From Isoperla grammatica (lineage: Eukaryota; Arthropoda; Insecta; Plecoptera; Perlodidae): a DNA stretch of 64,000 nucleotides. The notes under the pieces are model-generated. The model did no database searches, had not been told where the DNA came from, and worked only from the letters and a program-made list of their open reading frames with translations. Shown here piece by piece: positions 52,093-63,955 of the stretch. The position numbers were made by a program, and so were the translations under genes. Location of the stretch: the NCBI GenBank assembly GCA_945910005.1, contig OX246745.1:38650215-38714214 (forward strand), in the 5' to 3' direction. The number at the start of each line of letters is the position of its first letter. Within the stretch, counting starts at the first letter, position 1.

Positions 52093-53059
52093 TTACGAGC
52101 TGCTAGATGAACAGCTAGAGGATGAAGAGCTGTCAACGTCAATATGAAGATCAGCACTTGATGACGAGGATGAAGAAGATGACGAAGACGATGAGGAAGA
52201 TGAGCAAGACGAAGAGCTGTCGTCTTCAACATGAATGTGTAATTCGTCACTTGATGAACAGCTCGATGATGATGAAGATGATGATGATGAAGATGAAGAG
52301 GAAGATGAGCAAGACGAAGAGCTGTCGTCTTCAACATGAATGTATAACTCATCACTATCACTACTTGAAGAGCACGACGATGACGACGATGACGAGGAAG
52401 ATGACGAAGATGAAGAGCTGTCGTCTTCAATCCACAGATGGACTTCGTCGTCACTCGATGAAGAGCTAGACGAGCATGACGACGATGAAGATGACGATGA
52501 TGAAGAAGAAGAAGAGCTGTCGTCTTCAACCCACAGGTGGACCTCGTCACTTGATGAAGAGCTTGACGATGAAGACGATGAAGACGACGAACTGGAGTCG
52601 CAGCAATCTCTCTTCAAACGAGCGTCTCCCTCTTGAATGACTTCATTCGATGGGTCGACGACAACAAACGCCTAGAAATAGGGAAACATTTATTTGTAAA
52701 ATAATTGCACTTTCTAAACATGTACGATTGTAAGTATAGCTTCTTGTGAAGTGGCATTTATTTCCCTTACCACGGGTTCAGAGCTTTATCAAAACAATCT
52801 GGCTTGCTGATCCGTTTTATAATGGGATGTAACAATGTTGGTTAACATATTGTTAGTAAACGCAACACTGCCAGAACAGGAAACAACTAGATTTAAACTT
52901 AAAGGCAAAACTTGAACTAGCATTTACGATTCATTTTTTGTTTTACAAGATGTATACTGGTATGTCTATCGTGTGTTACTCGTGTGAAGGGTGAAATCCT
53001 CCTACCTGTGAGCCAGCATAGAGCGCAGCCAGAAGGCAGAATACCAAAGTGAGCTTCAT
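52093..53059 (-). CDS. Secreted poly-serine/acidic repeat protein, copy D
   Basis: Exon 1 is 53006-53059 (same signal peptide), exon 2 is 52093-52671, and the intron of 334 bp is nearly identical to that of copy A. The predicted protein is 210 residues. Spacers are DEVHLWVEDD, DDEVHLWIEDD, DELYIHVEDD, DELHIHVEDD and ADLHIDVD, as in copy A. Poly-Ser lengths differ slightly and there is a Cys in the block before DELHIHVEDD that copy A has as Ser. AATAAA lies at 51942-51947 on the minus strand. All gene signals are intact. The 3' flank resembles copy C more than copy A. Confidence 0.88.
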
Positions 53060-53124
53060 GGTGGTCTAGTAGTTCTACTTGCTGGACACAGCTGAGACTG
53101 ATGATTCTCTCCTGAACACTGAGA

Positions 53125-53134
53125 CTTTTATATA
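53125..53134 (-). promoter_or_regulatory. TATA box of copy D
   Basis: TATATAAAAG, with position and context as in the other copies. Confidence 0.8.
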
Positions 53135-55233
53135 CAGCAGTAGGGATGTTTGTTTAGCACTTTCCTAACCTTGTTTGCGCCATCATAAATATTTCTTTAT
53201 ACAGAAACGTGATAATATTGTCGAAACATTGTCCAATGTCAACAAAAGTTTACAGTTTCATAATACATTCTAATCAAAACTTGAATATTTTTAGCACAGG
53301 ACTTCCTCCTTGGAGCCTTTTGTTTGTTGTAATTGCATTTTATCCAGTTTGATGACGAAGCTTCAAGTGTTTCCTTACAAACATTTAGCGACGCAATATT
53401 TTTGTGTCACCGATTCCGTACGCGTCACTGTATGCTAGTAATGATATACGAATCAAATGTTCACGAATGTCATCATTCTTTTAGTCTATTTGAGTAAAGC
53501 TACTTGTATAAAGCAAATACCCGGCATTTATTTACATTAACGTTATCCAACTTAAACACTTTGTTAACGTTTAAGAAGTTTGTCGAGCGGGCAACGAATT
53601 TTCTCTACTAGACATGATATTATGCATTTTAATTATTTTGTAGTTAAATATCTCTTAACATGTAAAAAAGATAGAACGATGGTTCAAAATTTGTTTGGAG
53701 AATAAATGTTGCATTAGTGTCAGGGCCCGGAATCACAAAAGGTCTTAACTACAGCTGGGCTTACTGTAGAACACTAGATTATGGCACGTTATTGGCTGAT
53801 ACTTTCGGCATTTTCGGTAGTTTGTACTTTCTGGATTCTGTTCATTCGGTAGATATGACATTCGTGAATATGCACTTTTGGTATATTCATATTCAACCAT
53901 TGGCTCTTTCGGTGATTATGGCATTCGGTGGTTAAGACTTTGGTAAATTTGAGCATTCGTGATATCGAACTTTCGTGTTTTTTCTCTTTCGTTAAATTGG
54001 ATATTCGTAACTTTACACTTCGTTAAGTTATACTTTCGACGTGTTACACTTTCGTGATTTTAAACATTCGCGATTTTGATGGTCACGCTTTGATATTGAG
54101 GGCGTTTATACAAGGTTACATTCTGATTGGATTGTCGAGATGGTTGAACACGCCTTCTCCAAGTCCCTTCAAATTCATATAGACCTTTGCTTTTAATGAT
54201 CAAAATGGGCAAAAAAAACTGCACCTGCTAGCTAATACTTGATGGCAGCAGGGGCCTGTTGGATAAAACAAATTTGACTAGATCAAAACACACAGAGCTT
54301 TCAATGTATATACAGCTTGTCAAGCAACCACACGAAATACTATAAATGAATCTTTGAAGTAGTTATACATGAACACGTTTATTTATATACAATGTGTATC
54401 TGACACGTCTATAAGAATAAAAACAGTTGAACAAAAGCGTAGAGCATGTACTGGTTCGGCGTGAAGGGGGGGAATAAATTTTACCTGACTGTGTGTTCTG
54501 TGTGTTCTTTCTCCTCAATAATAATAGGGTTTTGCACCCGCTTTTGCCATTGGACGCATGTTTGAAAAGGTTTACGAGAGAGTACATCTATCAATGTCAT
54601 GAATAAATTATAATGAGTATTTATCATTATAATTTCTGGGGGGGTCAAGCACTTTGATCCCCTCTCTCCACGCTCCTGCAGTTTTAACCATCATCTAAGA
54701 GTGCACTGACATTGAAAGCCCATTCCAATAATTTCCAGCATTATCTAAGCCTACATAGGATAATTCCTACTTGATGTGCGGACGGAAGGTTTATGGCTCG
54801 ATTCCCCGTTTGATCAGCGTTTTCACACCTTTGCTTATGACATGTTTAACAACTTTCTATACATGAAAACGATCAATTTAGAGCCGCGTCATTGTAAAGA
54901 AATGGGTAATCAATTGTATTTGATTGGCTATTGCAGTGGTTCCCAACCGGGGTGCCGGAACCGTCTGCTAGGGGTGCTGCGGAATTTTCTTTGAAATAGT
55001 AAAACAAAATTTAGTGTTTTTGAATATTTCGAAAATAAAAATTACTAACATTTACACAAAAAAAATTACGGATTATTGAAGTTAGAAGCACATAGTATCA
55101 CCAACAATAACGTACGCACTCAGACCTTTCTCACTTTGTATTTAGATTATCGATAGCTATCAGAGAATGGCTACAATTACGTGGTAATATTTGATGACTT
55201 TCACGGCTAACATTCAAAAGTTGACAACGAACT

Positions 55234-56857
55234 TACAAAACCCCACGCTGCTCGCTGCATATGGAGCATCTTCTGTGTTTCGAGGCCCGCACAAATATAT
55301 CTCGTCGTCCAGATCCATCTAATTTACTTGAGCACAAATCAAACATACCACTGAATTCGTCTTACCTCGGTCTACACGATGAATGCTTGAACAACCTTCT
55401 ACCATTTATGCAACTTATTCTATATAATGTTAAACATGAAGCAATTACCACATAATTTAGATGGAAACACAACCAATTTCAAGCTTGTTTAATGAGGAGC
55501 TAGCTTTAAAAATCAGAATTCCAACCAGCCTATCATGTTAACTGATATGTTAAGATATAACAAACAGAAAACCAGCAAGAAATAGATGGAAATTTAGCCG
55601 ATCATCGTGCGTATATAACAACGCGTGTTGCGGCCTATTGCCTGATACGTCCGCGAATATATCCAGTGAGCGGCGTAGATCGAGATCAGTCAAACTACTA
55701 GTCTTTACTATCGACTATAAAAACATTGTATTGATTTCTCTTGCGTTGTATTATGTATAGAGGAGTCAGTGTGTCGTATCTCAATGAGTGCTCTCAAACT
55801 CAACCAATTTCCCGAGGAATCAGGAAAGTACGTGGGATTTCTACCAGTCAGGCCTGGAAATAATAATAATAAATGATACAAATATATTACATAGGCCTAA
55901 AAAACACGTCAAAACTACAATTAAGTCGTGTGTGTCATGGGTTGGTTGTGTGCGTGTGCGTGATTTACATATTATTTGTGTTTGCATCATCATTATTATT
56001 ATTATTATTATTGTTATTATTTGTGGTATTATTACTATTATTATTATTATATTATATTATTATTAATATATCGACTTTATTTTATTATTGGCATCAATGG
56101 AAATTCTGTAATTAAAAATTGCCGGAAACTAAAATTACAAATCGTGATAACCGCAATACTAATATGAATAATATCAGGTTCAAGCTGTTTTGTTTCTTCT
56201 TAATAACTGTAGTCTTATTTTGTATTTCAAATTCCAAATATAGTTTGTTCAGTTATTCTAAGTTATTATATATGTGCTTTTTTTATATTAAAGTATCGAA
56301 AGCAATAGATTGAGACTTACAACTAATAAGTTTATAATTGAAACATTTTATTTTGTACAATGTACAAATGCATCGATGTTTTCAGCCAAGCTATTAAAAG
56401 CTCGACAGGCCATGCGGCTTTGCCCGCGCTCACCGAGTTGTACTCCGCGGCAGTGAACGGACAACACGCATTATTATATACATACGATAATCGGCTATAT
56501 TTTCATCAATTTCTTGCTGGTTTTCTGCTTAAAATATCTTAACATATCAGTTAACATGATAGGCTGGTTCGAATTCTGATTTTTAAAGGTACCTCCTCAT
56601 TACACAAGCTTGAAATTGGTTGTGTTTCCATCTAAATTATGTGGTAATTGCTTCATGTTTAACATTTTATAGAATAAGTTGCATAAATGGTAGAGAATGT
56701 TTAAACATTCATCGTGTAGACCGAAGTAAGACGAATTCAGTGGTATGTTTAATTTGTGCTCAAGTGAATTAGATGGATCTGGACGACGAGATATATTTGC
56801 GCGGGCTTCGAAACACAGAAGATGCTCCATATGCAGCGAGCAGCGTGGGGTTTTGTA
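55234..56857. mobile_element. 1.6-kb element with ~440-bp inverted arms
   Basis: TACAAAACCCCACGCTGCTC at the left end is inverted at the right end. The match continues inward with scattered differences past TCTTGCTGGTTTTCTG to about 55680 and 56405. The unmatched centre (55680-56400) is AT-rich with ATT repeats near 55985-56060. No transposase is visible. The right flank (56858-57471) is not unit sequence, so insertion here accompanied a rearrangement, and no target duplication can be seen. Confidence 0.8.
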
Positions 56858-57471
56858 GACGTCACAACGCCTGGGGCGAAACATTTTTTCTTGGATTTCA
56901 AGTGCTGGGTTACACTAGGCAACTTGACACATGCACTAACCGTTACAGATTAGGCTTACAATTACACGTTTTAAACGAAATGTGAGGGTCTAGTGGGCCT
57001 TTAATGCTTAGGTTTTACTCACGGACAGACCCAGTGACGCGCTGATCGTCGAACATTCCTGCACCGGGCAGCAGGACGCACTATCTATAGATCGAGGACA
57101 CCAGAGAGAGAGAGAGACAGTTGGCCGAAACCCCGCTATATATATCGGAAGTCAATTTACTACCTACCCGCGGCCATGACGTAATTGTTATACACTTACG
57201 ACAGTCCCGGGTTTGATTCCGATAGTTATGACTCATGTTTAGCCCGACTGCTGAGGTTGCACCGTTAGCCAATTGCCGTTCTCTGTACACTGGCTCATAC
57301 TTAAACAATGTTGCTTCAGCCATGTGCAATCATTATGTCATTATGATGAAAATGTCTCAGAACACTATTCTAATCGTTGTCGAAATAACAATAAAAAAGT
57401 GTTGAAACAACCTGTTGAGTACTTACGCCCTTTCCTTATGGCTAACGAAATAATGCTCCCAGCATCCATTA
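56858..57471. other. Unclassified DNA between long-TIR element and unit E
   Basis: Sequence not shared with other units. It has a GAGA run near 57105 and a B-box-like GGGTTTGATTCC near 57210 that may be a SINE remnant. No credible ORF. Confidence 0.4.
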
Positions 57472-58688
57472 CAATGTAAACAAATTGTACTGTTGTAACT
57501 TAAACCGCCAGGTTGTAAAAAAATTATATGTTCATTATAGAGATATTTTTTTTAAAGAGTAATAATATATGCAAATATCTTGTTTGATTTATTGAAAAAA
57601 AAATCGCACATTTGCCAACGTGGAGCGTTTTCCTAGTAATGAATAGTATAACAACTAGATCGAGATAAGTGTTGCGTGTTACGCACGAGAACCCGCCCGG
57701 ACAATAGGACTTGTACCAAGTAAGTCACCAATATATTCGAATATTGTGTAGTAATTTATTGGCACTAAAATCATAAATGATTAATTGAATTCGGAGTAGT
57801 TTTATGTATTCTGGAAACAGAAGAACAAGTACTTTTTTTAAGACTGAATGAGCCTCTCGGGAATGCCCATTTGTCCACCCTGAGTTTCAAGCTACCACAT
57901 CTCGTATTTAACTGTAGACACATATAAAACCAATCAAATTATTGTAGCCATCTTATTTAACTTTCATGTGAAAAATCATTTGAACATCTTCTGTCATTTT
58001 AAAGTATAATTTATGAATATCTCACGACACTGTACCGGCCTGCAGGCATACACATCTAGTGGGGTAACGCATTGTGGTAAAGGTTGATCAACCAAACTCA
58101 CCGACAGTGCTGCGATCTCTTATCCGTTGCGCCTCCCAATTTAACGAAGGTCCTTGGTCAAGGATCAAGCGTTAGGTCAAACTTGAACTTTGTTTGTTAT
58201 TTCTAGTTCGGTTAAGTATAAAATGTGGACACAAAGGATTCTACGAACATTAATCAAATACCATCTTGATATTCTGTTGTTCTTCGTTCAATTTAATGCC
58301 TTCACATAAATGTAAATTTAGGTAAAATGTCATATGACATATTTAAGATAATATTTCAATACAACCGCCTTCTTTCGTGCTATTTAAAGTATTTTCTAGA
58401 CACCTGAAGTCACCTAGCTATTAAATAAAGAGAGAAATACCTTCTTTGTTGTAAAGATTGCAATTGGGGTAAATGGAAGATCATATTCCTACGTATAAAT
58501 GAAAGCACACAATGTTTTTGAGGACGAAAAATTTATTTTTATTTCATTCAGAACAAAGTAGAGGTAGCCAAATAATTAGTGTACAAGATAATTATTACCC
58601 ACAAGAAACGAACTTAACAAGTTATATCATAAGATTTTACATTCACCGTTTGATTTGAGTTAGAACGGCCAAGTGGTTAGTTAGCTCC

Positions 58689-59065
58689 TTACGAGCTGCT
58701 AGATGAACAGCTAGAGGATGAAGAGCTGTCAACGTCAATATGAAGATCAGCACTTGATGACGAGGATGAAGAAGATGACGAAGACGATGAGGAAGATGAG
58801 CAAGACGAAGAGCTGTCGTCTTCAACATGAATGTGTAATTCGTCACTTGATGAACAGCTCGATGATGATGAAGATGATGATGATGAAGATGAAGAGGAAG
58901 ATGAGCAAGACGAAGAGCTGTCGTCTTCAACATGAATGTATAACTCATCACTATCACTACTTGAAGAGCACGACGATGACGACGATGACGAGGAAGATGA
59001 CGAAGATGAAGAGCTGTCGTCTTCAACATGAATGTATAACTCATCACTATCACTACTTGAAGAGC

Positions 59066-59096
<31 letters not shown>

Positions 59097-61595
59097 GGAA
59101 GATGACGAAGATGAAGAGCTGTCGTCTTCAATCCACAGATGGACTTCGTCGTCACTCGATGAAGAGCTAGACGAGCATGACGACGATGAAGATGACGATG
59201 ATGAAGAAGAAGAAGAGCTGTCGTCTTCAATCCACAGGTGGACCTCGTCATCGTCACTTGATGAAGAACTTGACGATGAAGAAGACGAGCTGGAGCCGCA
59301 GCAATCTCTCTTCAAACGAGCGTCTCCCTCTTGAATGACTTCATTCGATGGGTTGACGACAACAAACGCCTAGAAATAGAGAAACATTTATTTTAAAAAT
59401 ATTTACAAATATTAAGCTTGTAGACGGACGTATACGGTATTTGTTTAGTTTCACTGTTCGCGCTTCTTACTCACTTTTTCCAATGAAAAACGCCAAAGTC
59501 TTGTTTAAAGTGTTATTTTTATTGAACAATGTTTAATTGTCTTTCTTTTGATGCTTATTATAATATTGTAGTTAGTTTTTAAGAGTAATAAATGAATGTT
59601 TGAAGTTTTTATATGAAAAGTTGGCGTCTTCTTCCTTGTTTCCTGCTTGTGTCCGGTGCAGTGCTGCCAATGTAGAAGGTAAAATAACGAAATCACTGCA
59701 TAATTTGAAGAAGGGGTATTTAATCAAAGGGGCCTAGTTTGCACGTACATCCAAAACCCCCCCATAACCTCTGGCAAACTATCCAAAACCACCCCCTTAC
59801 CTCGGGCCAAGTCACTTTCGGGCGCAAGAGGTAGGGTTTTTTCATGTACTTACGTTGGTAGACCACCCTTTATGTGTGCTCCGAACAGCTGCGCCCTCGC
59901 ACGTCCACCATATTGCCATATTTAACGTGATTGTGTTGTCAAATCGATGAAATTTCAAAACGATAATTTAATATGAAAGAAGAGACTATTTGTATTGAAA
60001 ATCACTGGAGCTTACAGATAAATCATGAAGTAACAATTATGTACTGCGCATATGATTAATATCGCAAAGGAATACAGAAAAAAAGTGAGTACGAAACGCG
60101 ATCAGTGATACTAAACAATTACCACATATACGATGTTCAGTTGCGGTTTCTGAAGTAGTATTGTTCTTAAAGGATGTGAAATCCAAGGAAATGTGAAAAT
60201 GAGCCGTTCCCGCATGATTACACATTTATCTTCACGAGTGCACTTTCCCGTTTGTCATGTGATTCTTGGTAAAGTCGTTCAGTACTTACAGATGATTGTT
60301 TAAAGTGCCCCCCTCGGCTCTGACGTCACCAGGCCAGGCTCAGTAGGATGGCCTGCGAGGACTTAAGTTCGTCTCTTCATAACATGCACGCACACCGGTA
60401 AAGAGGACTCCTCAAAGGGCGGCTTATTTCAGCTCACTGTGCAAGGTACAGTTCGTCTCTATCCAAGATACACGCCGGTAAAGAGGACTCCTCAAAGGGC
60501 GGCTTATTTCAGCTCACTGTGCAAGGTACAGTTCGTCTCTATCCAAGATACACACCGGTAAAGAGGACTCCTCAAAGGGCGGGTTATTTCCCGCTCACTG
60601 TGCAAGGTACAGTTTGTCTCTATCCAAGATGCACACCGGTAAAGAGGACCCCTCAAAGGGCGGCTTATTTCAGCTCACTGTGCAAGGTACAGTTTGTCTC
60701 TATCCAATTTACACGCCGGTAAAGAGGACTCCTCAAAGGGAGGCTTATTTCTCGCTCATTGTGCAAGGTACAGTTCGTCTCTATCCAAGATGCACACCGG
60801 TAAAGAGGACTCCTCAACGGAAGTCTTATTTTCTGCTTACAGTGCAAGGTAGTAATCGTCAAGCCTGTCGCCAGGAGTGATGCACAGTTTAAAAATGCGA
60901 CCACCAATGATTTCTATTCAAGTAACAAAAACCACCTGCTTGACAATAGCAAAGATGGGGGCTCAGGATTTGGTCCTTTTTCAAAGGGTCAACCATAATT
61001 TTCTCTTGCTCCAGAAAAATGACATCACCAAATGAATGAGCCTAATTGTGTACTCATTTGGCCGTTTTGGATACAGGACCCTAGGACTACAAAAAAAAAA
61101 TTGCTTTTTTAATAGTTTATTGTACCTCAGTCATCTATAACTTAATTTAATTGATCACTTTTAACCTGAATTTACCTAGGTAATACGATATTTAAGCCCT
61201 GCCATTCTTCAAAGCATCCACTTTACTTGCAGCAAATGATGCTCTGACGTCACTTTCGTCCGTCGAATATACTTCGGACAGCAACATAGTGGAAGGAACC
61301 GAAACCATTTTCATCATCGCGTCATAGTAATCGAAAGTACGTCGAGACTACGGATTGTCGAAAGTAAGTGTGGAAAGCGGTCATTCCACGTGGAAAAAAC
61401 GTCGAGACTCACCCCCTCAGGAAATAACAATAAAAACGTGCCAAAAATTACAATACCATTTACGATTCATTTTTTGTTTTACAAGATGTATACTGGTATG
61501 TCTATCGTGTGTTACTCGTGTGAAGGGTGAAATCCTCCTACCTGTGAGCCAGCATAGAGCGCAGCCAGAAGGCAGAATACCAAAGTGAGCTTCAT
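58689..61595 (-). CDS. Secreted poly-serine/acidic repeat protein, copy E
   Basis: Exon 1 is 61542-61595 (same signal peptide), exon 2 is 58689-59369, and the intron is 2172 bp and includes a minisatellite and an inverted copy of the intron C repeat. The predicted protein is 244 residues. The propeptide has an Asp-to-Asn change (VVVNPS), and the mature start is DCCG in place of DCCD. Spacers are DDDEVHLWIEDD, DDEVHLWIEDD, DELYIHVEDD twice, DELHIHVEDD and ADLHIDVD. The doubled DELYIHVEDD is shared with copy C. Two AATAAA hexamers lie at 58532-58543 on the minus strand. It is the most diverged of the five but fully open. Confidence 0.87.
60366..60850. repeat. ~80-bp minisatellite in intron E, six copies
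   Basis: Units contain GTTCGTCTCTATCCAAGAT, ACACCGGTAAAGAGGACTCC, TCAAAGGGCGGCTTATTTC and GCTCACTGTGCAAGGTACA. Period is 79-81 bp. ORFs reading through it repeat the same peptide and are not genes. Confidence 0.95.
61085..61415. repeat. Intron E copy of the ~330-bp dispersed repeat (inverted)
   Basis: Matches 36885-37215 in reverse orientation, including GATTGTCGAAAGTAAG, GCGGTCATTCCACGTGGAA and GTCGAGACTCACC. Confidence 0.75.
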
Positions 61596-61661
61596 GGTGG
61601 TCTAGTAGTTCTACTTGCTGGACAGAGCTGAGACTGATGATTCCTATCTTGAACACGGTGA

Positions 61662-61671
61662 CTTTTATATA
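61662..61671 (-). promoter_or_regulatory. TATA box of copy E
   Basis: TATATAAAAG, with position and context as in the other copies. Confidence 0.8.
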
Positions 61672-62235
61672 CAGCAGTAGGGATGTTTGTTTAGCACTTT
61701 CCTAACCTTGTTTGCGCCATCATATAAAATACTTCCTTTTACAGAAACGTGATATTATTGTCGAAACATTGTCCAATGTCAAATAAAGTTTACAATTTCA
61801 TAAAACATTCAAATCACAACTTAAATGTATTTAGCACACGACTTCCTCCTTGGAGACTTTTGTGTGTTGTAATTGCATTTTATCCAGTTTGATGACGAAG
61901 CTTCAAGTGTTTCCTAACATACATGAAGCGACGAAATATTTTTGTTTCACCGATTCCGTACGCGTCACTGTATGCTAGTAATGATATACGAATCAAATGT
62001 TCACGAATGTCATCATCCTATTAGTCTATTTGAGTAAAACTACTTGTACAAATACCCGGCATTTATTTACATGAACGTTGTCTAACTTATAAACTTTGTT
62101 TACGGTTATGGCTATGTTAAATAGTAGATTGTCGTTCGGGAAACGGAATCTATGGGCAGGCATAATATTATGCATGTTACTTTGGAGGTCAATATATCCT
62201 TTAATAACACCGATAAAAGCATGATTCAAAATTTA

Positions 62236-63468
62236 TTAGAAAGATAACTCTTTTTCTAATATCAATAATTTGTATTTGTATACCTACAAAGTACAACCGT
62301 CCCGGGATATGAGGTTTAGTAAAGCTCTGTAAAATGCGCACTTCTACGACTGCATCCAAACTACGTTAAATAATTGGAAATTTCAAACGCATGCTAATAG
62401 AATTTATTAATTTCTATGTTTTGTTGGCATTTTATTTAAAGTTTTAATTGTCTTTTATCGCAAATGCATATTGTGTGAATTTTTAAATAGCTTGTTTTGT
62501 AAAAATAAAACCCAACTTTTTCTTCCCACAAAACACAGTTCTTATTCTATCCCTTACAATGCACTAATTATATTTTGCTTATTTCTTGTCATTATGGCAT
62601 AATCAAGTAAATGTATTTTTCACATTTTTGGAACACCGGCATAAGTGCACGCGCCAGATGCCCTTTTAGCTCGGAGCCCAGCCGCGCGCTCAACGCTTCC
62701 ATTTCCCCTACTTTCAGTCATGTTTCACGAAACATTGTCTTGGCGTGTTGCAGCATTATTTATAGTTACAAGCTCCCCGAGCATCAAAGAACCAAAACAA
62801 ATACTATATCGCCTTCAATACCACTAAAGACATAATTCTTGCTGTAAGTTTATTATTTGTCGATGGAATGCCGCTTGCGTGTACCTTAGATTAGAGAGCC
62901 TATATAAGTTTGGGTAAGAGAGTGGCCATAGGGGAAATCGATGTTGATTGGCTACTGCGGGCACGTGATCTCGGCCGCCATGAAGAATCCAAGTGCTGGG
63001 TCCCCTCCACTTCACCACCCCTTTTCATCCTCCTTATCAGAATGTTAGAAAAACCATGAAGAATCCAAGTGCTGGGTCCCCTCCACTTCACCACCCCTTT
63101 TCATCCTCCTTATCAGAATGTTAGAAAAATGGTAAAACAGGTATTCCTTTATTTTTTTAAGAGAATCTAACCACCAATTTTCACGTCTGTAACACCTTCG
63201 GTTTTTGAGGTATTGGTGACCTCATAGAATAATTTACCCCCTCTTTTCACCCCCGTTAGCTGGATTTTCGGAAATGGTAAACCATGTGTTTCATTATTGT
63301 TAATGGAGAATCCAAGTACCAATTTTAGAGTCCTTAATATTTTCGGTTGTTGAGATATGAGTATTTTTTAAAACAACTTGAACCCTCTTTTTCACCGCCT
63401 TGGGGGCCGATTTTCTAAAAATCCTTCCTTAGTTCGAAGCTCAAATTATACAGTCCACTAAAAACATC
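62236..63468. repeat. Right flank, non-coding; includes a 76-bp tandem duplication
   Basis: AT-rich DNA past the gene array. A 76-bp segment starting CATGAAGAATCCAAGTGCTG is present twice in tandem (62979-63054, 63055-63130). No ORF merits reporting. Confidence 0.8.
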
Positions 63469-63955
63469 TCGGAGTGAGCATCCCGGCTCAAACAATTGTT
63501 TTGTCATAAAAGCTACGTGCCTACCAAACTTCACGTTCCTATGTTAAACGGGTTAAGCTGTGCGTTGATGAGTCAGTCAGTCACTAAGTCAGTCACTCCG
63601 TAAGGCACTTGCTTTTATATGACGATTTTTGACAACGATGTAATAAATCAGATGGCCTTTAAAAACATTCTCTAAGGTGAGTTGTATACATAGTGTATTA
63701 TAGTGTAGTATACACATAGTGTAGTATACTCGGAGTGAGCATCCCGGCTCAAACAATTGTTTTGTCATAAAAGCTACGTGCCTACCAAACTTCACGTTCC
63801 TATGTTAAACGGGTTAAGCTGTGCGTTGATGAGTCAGTCAGTCACTAAGTCAGTCACTCCGTAAGGCACTTGCTTTTATATGACGATTTTTGACAACGAT
63901 GTAATAAATCAGATGGCCTTTAAAAACATTCTCTAAGGTGAGTTGTATACATAGT
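63469..63955. repeat. Direct repeat of ~226 bp, period 260 bp
   Basis: 63469-63694 and 63729-63955 are nearly identical, beginning CTCGGAGTGAGCATCCCGGC and ending GTGAGTTGTATACATAGT. They contain GATGAGTCAGTCAGTCACTA. A short spacer of TAGTGTAGTATA repeats separates them. Confidence 0.93.

Larger units (their letters stand above)
49246..54771. repeat. Tandem duplication unit D
   Basis: The least interrupted unit (5.5 kb, of which 961 bp is a MITE), so it serves as reference for locating insertions in the other units. The gene is at 52093-53059. It lacks the CAGTGGTTCCCAACC segment present in B, C and E near the unit start. Confidence 0.85.
54771..62235. repeat. Tandem duplication unit E (right end of array)
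   Basis: The last copy. Unit sequence is replaced between 55233 and 57471 by a long-TIR element plus about 600 bp of other DNA, and resumes at AATGTAAACAAATTGTACTG (also in unit C at 34328). The gene spans 58689-61595. Similarity to other units fades around 62230, before the TTCG minisatellite. Confidence 0.85.

Noticed and set aside
57170..57235. Candidate tRNA/SINE with GGGTTTGATTCC
   Set aside because: Only a B-box-like motif is present, with no A box at the right distance and no cloverleaf.
60390..60850. Possible CRISPR-like array (regular ~80-bp repeats)
   Set aside because: The repeats are contiguous with no unique spacers, and the genome is eukaryotic. It is a minisatellite.
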